From: Janthinobacterium sp. J1-1
GTDB taxonomy: Bacteria; Pseudomonadota; Gammaproteobacteria; Burkholderiales; Burkholderiaceae_D
Length of the DNA stretch: 64,000 nucleotides
Assembly (NCBI RefSeq): GCF_030944405.1
Contig: NZ_CP132339.1
Coordinates: forward strand, 5,518,001 to 5,582,000
Reading direction: 5' to 3'
The translations under genes were made by a program, and so were the position numbers. The notes below the pieces were generated by a model. The model was not told the origin of the DNA. It saw only the letters and a program-made list of their open reading frames with translations, and made no database searches. Below, in pieces: positions 58,198 through 64,000 of this stretch. The number at the start of each line of letters is the position of its first letter. The stretch's first letter is position 1.

Positions 58198-60459
58198 ATG
58201 AATCAGTTGATTTCCCCCACCGCGGACCGCGCCAGGGTCTTGCTGGTCAGCAGCGCCACCAGCGATATGCGCGAACTGCTGTATGTGCTGGACCGGCATA
58301 ACCTGGGCACCGGCGTGGCCGGCGATATCGATGCCGGCGTGGAGCTGGCCGCCGGTGGCACCGACCTGATCCTGCTTGACGCGGCGCTGGCCGGCGCCAA
58401 TATCGATGCCACCTGCCTGCGCCTGCGCAATGCCACCGAACGCCATGGCGTACCGCTGCTGCTGATGTCGTCCTCGCCCAGCGCCGAAGAACAGGGCCGC
58501 AGCGTGGGCGCCGGCGCCAGCGACTATATCAAGATGCCGTTCAATGCGCGCGACGTGGCCGAAAAAATCCTGATGGAACTGGCGCTGCACAAGACACATC
58601 AAAGTGACCCTGCCGCCGCGCCGCCGCGCCCCGTCCATCCGCAAACGCTGGAAGTCAATTACCACTCGATCCTGGCCGGCTCGCCCGATGCGGTGCTGCT
58701 GTTCGACATCGACAATGCCCTGCTGATCGACGCCAATCACCTGGCCGAAAAGCTGTTCGGCATGCCTCAAGCGACCCTGCTGCAAGGCGGCATCGAGCGC
58801 GTCTTTCCCGGCCGGCAGGCGGACGGCCGGGCCTCGACCCAGCTGCTGCAGGAAAAAATGCACGATACGCTGCAAGGCAAGATCGTGGTCTTCCGCGCCG
58901 AGTGCTGCCACCGCGACGGCCACGCCATCGCCTGCGAAATCCGGCTGATGCGCTTGTCGGTACCGGGCCGCCAGCTGGTGCACGCGCGCATCATCGACCT
59001 GACCGAGCGCAACCTGGCCGAAGCGCTGCGCGCCGGCCAGAACGCGCTGCTGGAAATGATCGCCAAGGGCGCGCCGCTGGTGCCCACCCTGGAGCGCCTG
59101 CTGCTGCTGATCGAAGGCCAGTCGCGCGGCGTGTATTGTTCCGTCATGCTGCTCGACGAAGATGGGCAGCACATGCACAGCGTGGCCGCCCCCAGCCTGC
59201 CGCGCGAGTACATGGACCTGCTCGAAGGCGTGCGGATCGGCGCCGGCGTCGGCTCCTGCGGCACCGCCATGTTCCTCGGCGAGGCGGTGGTCGTCAGCGA
59301 TATCGAACACGATCCGCTGTGGGCGCCCTACCGCGGCATGGCCGCCGCGTTCGGCCTGCGCGCCTGCTGGTCGCAGCCGATCTTCGGCCAGGACGACACG
59401 GTACTCGGTTCGTTCGCCATGTATTACCGCGAAGTGCGCAGCCCGGTGCCGCAGGAACTGGTGCTGATCGACGTGGCGGCCGACCTGGCCGGCATCGCGA
59501 TCGCCCGCATGCGCCACGAGCAGGAACTGCAGCGCCACCGCGCCCACCTGGAAGACCTGGTGGCCAAGCGCACGGCGGCGCTGACCCTGGCCAAGGAACA
59601 GTCGGAACAGGCCAACCGCGAACTGGCGGCGGCCCTCGAACACTTGTCGATTACCCGGGATGAACTGGTGCGGCGCGACAAGCTGGCGGCCCTCGGTGCG
59701 CTGGTGGCCGGCATCGCCCATGAACTCAATACGCCGATCGGCAACGGCCTGGTGGTGGCCACCACCATGGCCGAACGCACGCGGGCCCTGCAAGCCGGCC
59801 TGCAGGACGGCTTGCGCCGCTCGGAACTGGAAACCTATCTGGCGCAGGCCGGCGAAGCGGACGCCATCGTGCTGCGCAACCTGCAGCGCGCGGCCGACCT
59901 GGTGTCGAGCTTCAAGCAGATCGCCGTCGACCGCGCCAGCTCGCAGCGCCGCCACTTCCTGCTGCGCCAGTTCATCGCCGAACTGATGCTGCCGCTGTCG
60001 GCCACGTTGAAGGGCGCCGGCCATGTCCTGAGCCAGGACGTGGCGCCGGAGCTGGCGATGGACAGCTACCCCGGCCCGCTGGGCCAGGTGCTGAGCAACC
60101 TGGTGGAAAACTGCGTGCGCCACGCTTTCGAAGGGCGCAGCGGCGGCGCGATCGGCATCACGGCGCGCGCCAGCGCCGACGAGAAAACCATCAGCATCGC
60201 GATTGCCGACAATGGCGCGGGGATTGCCGCCGGCGACCTGGCGCGCATCTACGACCCCTTCTTTACCACCCGGCTCGGCTCGGGCGGCTCGGGCCTGGGC
60301 CTGCACGTGGCGCACAATATCGTCACCGGCGTGCTCGGTGGCCATATCGAGGCGGCCAGCAGCGAGGCCGGCACCACGTTTACCTTGCACCTGCCGGTCG
60401 TCGCGCCACAGGCCGGCGCCTTCACTGGAGAACAAGATGAAGCAGCTGATCGCCGCTAG
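58198..60459 (+). CDS. Histidine kinase with receiver-like, PAS and GAF domains
   Basis: 753 residues, apparently cytosolic. Residues ~12-130 are a receiver-like domain with LILLDAAL (phosphoacceptor position) and IKMPF, but the acidic pair after VLLV is SS, so it may not accept phosphate. PAS ~150-275, GAF ~280-430 (SCGTAMFLGEAVVVSDIEHDPLW), a coiled coil, HisKA with GIAHELNTPIGNGLV, and HATPase_c with LVENCVRHAF, DNGAGI and GSGLGLHVAHNIV. No partner response regulator is adjacent. The 3' end overlaps a small secreted-protein gene by 23 bases. Confidence 0.92.
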   Translation: MNQLISPTADRARVLLVSSATSDMRELLYVLDRHNLGTGVAGDIDAGVELAAGGTDLILLDAALAGANIDATCLRLRNATERHGVPLLLMSSSPSAEEQGRSVGAGASDYIKMPFNARDVAEKILMELALHKTHQSDPAAAPPRPVHPQTLEVNYHSILAGSPDAVLLFDIDNALLIDANHLAEKLFGMPQATLLQGGIERVFPGRQADGRASTQLLQEKMHDTLQGKIVVFRAECCHRDGHAIACEIRLMRLSVPGRQLVHARIIDLTERNLAEALRAGQNALLEMIAKGAPLVPTLERLLLLIEGQSRGVYCSVMLLDEDGQHMHSVAAPSLPREYMDLLEGVRIGAGVGSCGTAMFLGEAVVVSDIEHDPLWAPYRGMAAAFGLRACWSQPIFGQDDTVLGSFAMYYREVRSPVPQELVLIDVAADLAGIAIARMRHEQELQRHRAHLEDLVAKRTAALTLAKEQSEQANRELAAALEHLSITRDELVRRDKLAALGALVAGIAHELNTPIGNGLVVATTMAERTRALQAGLQDGLRRSELETYLAQAGEADAIVLRNLQRAADLVSSFKQIAVDRASSQRRHFLLRQFIAELMLPLSATLKGAGHVLSQDVAPELAMDSYPGPLGQVLSNLVENCVRHAFEGRSGGAIGITARASADEKTISIAIADNGAGIAAGDLARIYDPFFTTRLGSGGSGLGLHVAHNIVTGVLGGHIEAASSEAGTTFTLHLPVVAPQAGAFTGEQDEAADRR

Positions 60460-60631
60460 CCTGCTGGCCGCCTGCACCGCCGCATGGGCCGCACCGGCGC
60501 CCTGGTACAAATGGCGCAGCAAGGTCGATGGCACCCTGTCGTGCGCGCAATCGACCCTGGGCTTCGGCTGGGAACTGGCCTCGGGACCGTACAAAGATAG
60601 CCGTTGCGAAAAACCGGCGCTTGTTAAATAA
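60437..60631 (+). CDS. Small exported protein
   Basis: 64 residues starting inside the 3' end of the kinase gene, with GGAG upstream of ATG 60437. The signal peptide (MKQLIAASLLAACTAAWAAPAP) leaves a ~42-residue mature peptide with two Cys (LSCAQ; SRCEK) that could form a disulfide, and a WYKWRSKVDG motif. I do not recognise a function. The overlap with the kinase gene implies coupled expression. Confidence 0.7.
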   Translation: MKQLIAASLLAACTAAWAAPAPWYKWRSKVDGTLSCAQSTLGFGWELASGPYKDSRCEKPALVK

Positions 60632-60737
60632 TGGGGCACAACAACACGGGGCAACCGGCTTGACAGCAAGCGATGGCAATGCAGTGCCGAAGAGTATTGG
60701 AAGATAAAAACGTATCTATTCAAACCGAGGAGACCAC

Positions 60738-61346
60738 ATGTTTACCAATCCCGAACAATTCGCATCGGCCACCAAGGCCCTGTTCGAATTCCAGCTGATG
60801 ACCTTCAACACCCTCACCACCAAGGCGGTGCAGGGCGTGGAGCAAGTACTGGCCTTGAACATGGCCACCGCCAAATCCGGCATGGAAGACAGCATCGCGG
60901 CCGGCAAGGAAATCAGCCAGGCCAGGGATCCGAAAGCGGCCATGGCCGCCGCCGCCGCCCAGCTGCAGCCCGGCGTGGCCGGCGCCAAGGCCTACAAGCA
61001 GCAGCTCGATGAAATCATCAAGGACATCCACACCGAGTTCACCACCGCCGCCGAAGCCCATGTGGCCGAAGCCAAAAGCAACTTGAGCGCCCTGATCTAC
61101 GACGTGACGAAAAACGTGCCGCCCGGTTCGGAAAACGCCGTCGCCATCGTCAAGGCCGCCATCGACAACGCCTTCCTCGGCTACGAGCAAGTGACCAAGG
61201 CCACCAGACAGGCCGTGAAAACCGTGGAAGAGCAGATCGCCAAGGCTTCGGCGCAGGTAGCGCAGGCGTCGGACAAGGCGACGGCCGGCGTGCAGGAAGC
61301 GGTGGACAAGGTCACGCCGAAGGCGGCGAAAGCGACGAAGAAATAA
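60738..61346 (+). CDS. phaP: Phasin family protein
   Basis: 202 residues with the phasin_2 pattern: FTNPEQFASATKALFEFQLM at the N-terminus, an amphipathic helical middle, and an Ala/Lys-rich tail (DKATAGVQEAVDKVTPKAAK). It coats polyhydroxyalkanoate granules, controlling their size and number. GAGGAGA precedes the ATG. A single-gene unit; such proteins are abundant in PHA-storing betaproteobacteria. Confidence 0.93.
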   Translation: MFTNPEQFASATKALFEFQLMTFNTLTTKAVQGVEQVLALNMATAKSGMEDSIAAGKEISQARDPKAAMAAAAAQLQPGVAGAKAYKQQLDEIIKDIHTEFTTAAEAHVAEAKSNLSALIYDVTKNVPPGSENAVAIVKAAIDNAFLGYEQVTKATRQAVKTVEEQIAKASAQVAQASDKATAGVQEAVDKVTPKAAKATKK

Positions 61347-61458
61347 GCGACACTGGGGTCAGATATCGCAAGTTGGCGTCCCGGAGCCACAGGCACACCG
61401 GCGAACCGTATTACAACCCCAGTATCGCGCGCAGGCATTCCGGGCCAAGCGGGCCTGA

Positions 61459-61537
61459 AAAATGTCGAGGGCAAGGCGCAGCGACGCAGACAGTACGCCA
61501 GTACGGCAAGGAGCTGCAACGCCGCCATCGGCATTTT
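61459..61537. repeat. Dispersed ~80-bp repeat, copy B
   Basis: Same element as 51026-51109: GAGGGCAAGGCGCAGCGACG, GCAGACAGTACGCC, AGTACGGCAAGGAG and GCAACGCCGCCATCGGCATT. It lies in the intergenic region after the phasin gene, which otherwise holds no gene (61347-61641). Confidence 0.75.
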
Positions 61538-61641
61538 CTCAGACCCGCGTCTCGGCCCGCCGTTTCTACGCCTTGTGCTTTTAGATACATCGCACAGTTT
61601 AACTTGACGGCATAAGGGCCTGACCACGCAATTTGCGGGTT

Positions 61642-62286
61642 TTACGTGGTTTTATATATCGGCACGATCCGGTACACGCACCTTCTCCCCCCTTCCAGCA
61701 AATACTCGCTGCGCTCCACCATGCAATCGTCGCCCAGCACGCGCTGAAAGATCGCCAGTTCCGAACGGCAGAATTTCTGGCACGCCGTTGCCGCCGCGCA
61801 GATCGGGCAATGGTTTTCCACCAGCAGCACGCTGCCGTCCGGCTGTGCCTTGCTGTCGGCCATATAGCCTTCGCCATCGCGCGCCATGGCCAGGCTGGCC
61901 ACGCGGTCCGACAGCTGCGCGCCGTCATCGATCAGCGCGCGGTAGGCCGCTACGCTGCCCGCCTCGCGCGCGGCGATCAGTTTACCCAGTCCCTCGTCGC
62001 CGAACAGCTGGCGCACCTGGCTGATCAGTTCCAGGGTCAGGTCGGCGTGGCGGTCGGGAAAGCGCGCATGGCCGGCGTCCGTCAGCGACCAGCGCCGTGA
62101 CGGCCGCCCCACCTTGTCGGCCACGTCCTCGAAAGTCACCAGGCCTTTGCCACGCGCCGCTTCGAGCTGGCGCCGCGCGCCCATCGAGGTCACATCGAGC
62201 AAGACCGCCAGTTGCTGCGCCGTTTGCGAGCCGCGCATTTTCAGCAGGAACAGCGTCTGTTCCGAGGTGGCCACAGTGGCGCTCAT
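61642..62286 (-). CDS. Winged-helix regulator with C-terminal Cys cluster (SufR-like)
   Basis: 214 residues from ATG 62286, which overlaps the MFS gene stop as ATGA. The N-terminal winged helix (LLKMRGSQTAQQLAVLLDVTS and MGARRQLEAARGKGLVTFED) is followed by a helical domain and a Cys cluster HCPICAAATACQKFCRSEL near residue 180, a pattern that in SufR-type regulators binds an Fe-S cluster or metal. It ends with DCMVERSEYLLEGGRRCVYRI. It may sense iron-sulfur status or redox and control the upstream exporter. Confidence 0.8.
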   Translation of the reverse strand: MSATVATSEQTLFLLKMRGSQTAQQLAVLLDVTSMGARRQLEAARGKGLVTFEDVADKVGRPSRRWSLTDAGHARFPDRHADLTLELISQVRQLFGDEGLGKLIAAREAGSVAAYRALIDDGAQLSDRVASLAMARDGEGYMADSKAQPDGSVLLVENHCPICAAATACQKFCRSELAIFQRVLGDDCMVERSEYLLEGGRRCVYRIVPIYKTT

Positions 62287-63506
62287 GCCGCCGCCTTCAG
62301 CTCCGGCGCATCGGTGGCGTTCAAATGCCGGCGCCAGCCATGCATGCGCCAGGCCGACCAGGCCGCGCACAAGGCGCCCACCACCAGCACCAGCCGCGTG
62401 TCAATCAGGATCAGCAGCGAGCCGCCCAGTGCGACGATGATATTGGCGATGCAAAAGGTGGTCGACAGCAAGCCCATCACGGCGCCCTGGCCGTGCGCGC
62501 TGAAACGCTCGGCGCACCAGCCTTGCAGCACCGTGTTGTACAGCGCGTTGGGAATGCCGAACAGCACGATGGCGGTAATGCCGACCCAGATATTGCCCAT
62601 CGCCAGGATGGCGATCGCCAGCGCCACGGCGCAGGCATACCAGCCGGCGCGCAGCAGCGGCGCATGGCGGCTGGGTCCGCCGGCCAGCAGCGAGGTGATG
62701 GTCATGGTGCCGCACAGGCCCACGTTCACCCAGGCAATCGCCTGCGCATTGTAGTGCGCCGTTTCAACCAGCCACAGCGGATAAAACTCATAAAAGCTGG
62801 CCACGCCGCAGGTCAGTGCCAGTTGCACGATGAACAGGGTGCGCAGCTCTTCGTGGCGCAGCAGGTTCAGCGAATGGCGGTCGCGCGCCACCTGCCACCA
62901 CGAGGTCGTGAGCAAGGATGGCGTTTCGCGCGGCAAGCCGACCGCCGCCAGCACGGCCACCAGCATCAGCGCGCCGGCGGCGATCCAGAACGGCACCGTC
63001 ACGCCCCACACCAGGGTGGCGCCGGCCAGGATGGGCCCCACCAGCCAGCCCAGGTAAAAAGCGCCGTTCAGCCACGACATGGCGCGCAGGCGCAGCGGCC
63101 CCTGCAACTGGTCGGCCAGCATGGCCCGCGCGACGGCGCCATTGCCTTCGAGCAGGCCGGTGATAAAGCGCGCGACAATAAACAGCGGGTAGGACTGGAT
63201 CACCAGGGCCCAGGCCGTGATCGCATGGCCGATGGCGGCGCCGACGGCGGTGCGCATCAGCAAAGGACGGCGGCCATAGCGGTCCGACAGCGGCCCCAGC
63301 AAGGCCGAGCCGATCAGCAGGCCCAGCGGATTGATGGTCAGCGCCAGGCCGAACAGCAACTTGGACGGCAGCCCCATGAAGTTATTGAAGGCATTCGGCG
63401 CCTCGGCCGCGAACAGCGGTGGCAAGATCGGATACGGCAAGGAGGCGCCGATGGTGGACAGCAGGGCCAGCAGGCAGGCGGCGGTGATCAGGATGACATT
63501 TTTCAT
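62283..63506 (-). CDS. Major facilitator superfamily transporter
   Basis: 407 residues from ATG 63506 (nine codons shorter than the full frame). There are twelve hydrophobic segments, with the MFS loop motif between TM2 and TM3 (GPLSDRYGRRPLLMRTA) and the central break near residue 200. It is an inner-membrane proton-coupled exporter or importer; substrate unknown. It is upstream of and coupled to the Cys-rich regulator, which could be its own controller. Confidence 0.9.
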   Translation of the reverse strand: MKNVILITAACLLALLSTIGASLPYPILPPLFAAEAPNAFNNFMGLPSKLLFGLALTINPLGLLIGSALLGPLSDRYGRRPLLMRTAVGAAIGHAITAWALVIQSYPLFIVARFITGLLEGNGAVARAMLADQLQGPLRLRAMSWLNGAFYLGWLVGPILAGATLVWGVTVPFWIAAGALMLVAVLAAVGLPRETPSLLTTSWWQVARDRHSLNLLRHEELRTLFIVQLALTCGVASFYEFYPLWLVETAHYNAQAIAWVNVGLCGTMTITSLLAGGPSRHAPLLRAGWYACAVALAIAILAMGNIWVGITAIVLFGIPNALYNTVLQGWCAERFSAHGQGAVMGLLSTTFCIANIIVALGGSLLILIDTRLVLVVGALCAAWSAWRMHGWRRHLNATDAPELKAAA

Positions 63507-63687
63507 ATGCAGAATATACCGGGCGACTTGCAATAAGTAAACAAATTTGATTATTTATCAGTTCCCGCGCAACGCCTGGCGCACCCGCAGGGGAAATCGC
63601 TGGGCAAGCGGGCCGACACGGTTTAAACTGTATATAAACACAGTAAAACCATATCCAAGTAACATCAAAGAGCCTGCCTGCCCCATC

Positions 63688-64000
63688 ATGTTGAGAGTCC
63701 TGGACAATCCCTTGTACTATCTGGAGAACTTCCAGGGCGTGCTGAACTGGATCAGCGAGCGCTATGCCGATCTGCTGAGCGTTGAAGAAACGCAATTCAT
63801 CGCGCAGTTCGCGCAACTGCCGCAAGCGTCGCGCGCGCTGTTCGTGCGCCTGGTGATGCGCAAGGGTTGTCTGTTTCGCGCCAGCAAACTCAACTACGCT
63901 GAAATCGGCGACACGCGCAGCGCCGCCCTGCCCCTGCTGGCCACCGGCTGGGTGGTGGCGGACCCGGCCATCGATATCGCCACCCTGTTCGAGCTGCTGC
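63688..64000 (+). CDS. VRR-NUC domain (FAN1-like) nuclease, 5' part only
   Basis: The first 104 codons are visible before the window ends. The sequence (MLRVLDNPLYYLENFQGVLN, WISERYADLLSVEETQFIAQFAQLP) and the following RALFVRLVMRKGCLFRASKLNYAEIGD stretch match the N-terminal region of bacterial FAN1-like VRR-NUC proteins, which cleave branched DNA in crosslink repair. The catalytic VRR-NUC domain lies beyond position 64000, so function is inferred from the N-terminal half only. ATG 63688 is the probable start. Confidence 0.7.
   Translation, partial: MLRVLDNPLYYLENFQGVLNWISERYADLLSVEETQFIAQFAQLPQASRALFVRLVMRKGCLFRASKLNYAEIGDTRSAALPLLATGWVVADPAIDIATLFELL

Overview
The window is GC-rich chromosomal DNA of a betaproteobacterium, most likely an Oxalobacteraceae member (Janthinobacterium/Duganella/Massilia type). 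The support is the conserved housekeeping block cysS-alkA-accA-tilS-lysC-tRNA-Ser, a phasin, a PEP-CTERM metalloprotease, and codon use rich in GCC/CTG. There are no prophage, plasmid or CRISPR signs. Genus-level assignment is inference.

Layout. 1-3.5 kb: a LysR regulator, a TrpF-like gene converging on it, and an unknown gene cut by an IS110-family element with a structured non-coding upstream end. 3.5-10.3 kb: RlmN-like methylase, YjdM, an aldehyde dehydrogenase, a DmeR/DmeF Co/Ni efflux operon with an excellent operator, a chemoreceptor and an unknown protein. 10.3-16 kb: DUF2325 gene with a Fur-like box, HicAB, a glucoamylase-like enzyme, MarR plus a ClC chloride channel, and a VOC protein. 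16.2-25.7 kb: conserved core (tRNA-Ser, lysC, tilS, accA, alkA, cysS, two cyclophilins, lpxH, DUF72). 25.7-28.1 kb: a YtrA-type GntR/ABC operon with an untracked 19-codon leader ORF.

28.1-43.1 kb is the most unusual part: a long AT-rich leader, then a giant (~3180 residue) Ala/Asp-rich repeat protein followed by TolC-like, ABC (LapB/HlyB type) and HlyD-like genes, i.e. a dedicated type I secretion operon. The protein has two repeat classes, one of 26 and one of 24 residues. It is split by what looks like a single-base deletion near 33237; restoring one base restores the exact 26-residue period. 43.2-49.4 kb is an accessory island: a Tle3-type T6SS lipase and its Tla3/DUF2875 partner, a GGDEF diguanylate cyclase, and partial copies of tla3 and of an antitoxin gene that reveal an old duplication, beside a decayed YafQ-type toxin with an intact antitoxin and operator.

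49.4-54.4 kb returns to core genes (yceH, cysE, rlmB, rnr). 54.5-56.7 kb holds four tRNA-Leu(CAG) copies, with a secreted metalloprotease inserted between duplicated tRNA/terminator blocks. 56.7-64 kb: an NmrA-like oxidoreductase with divergent HxlR regulator, a PAS/GAF histidine kinase, a small secreted protein, a phasin, an MFS exporter with a Cys-rich regulator, and the start of a VRR-NUC nuclease gene.

How it works together: the secretion cassette (28.8-43.1 kb) most likely displays or releases the repeat protein. The neighbouring diguanylate cyclase is a plausible but unproven input to adhesion control, and the Tle3/Tla3 pair is a separate contact-dependent weapon that must use T6SS machinery encoded elsewhere.
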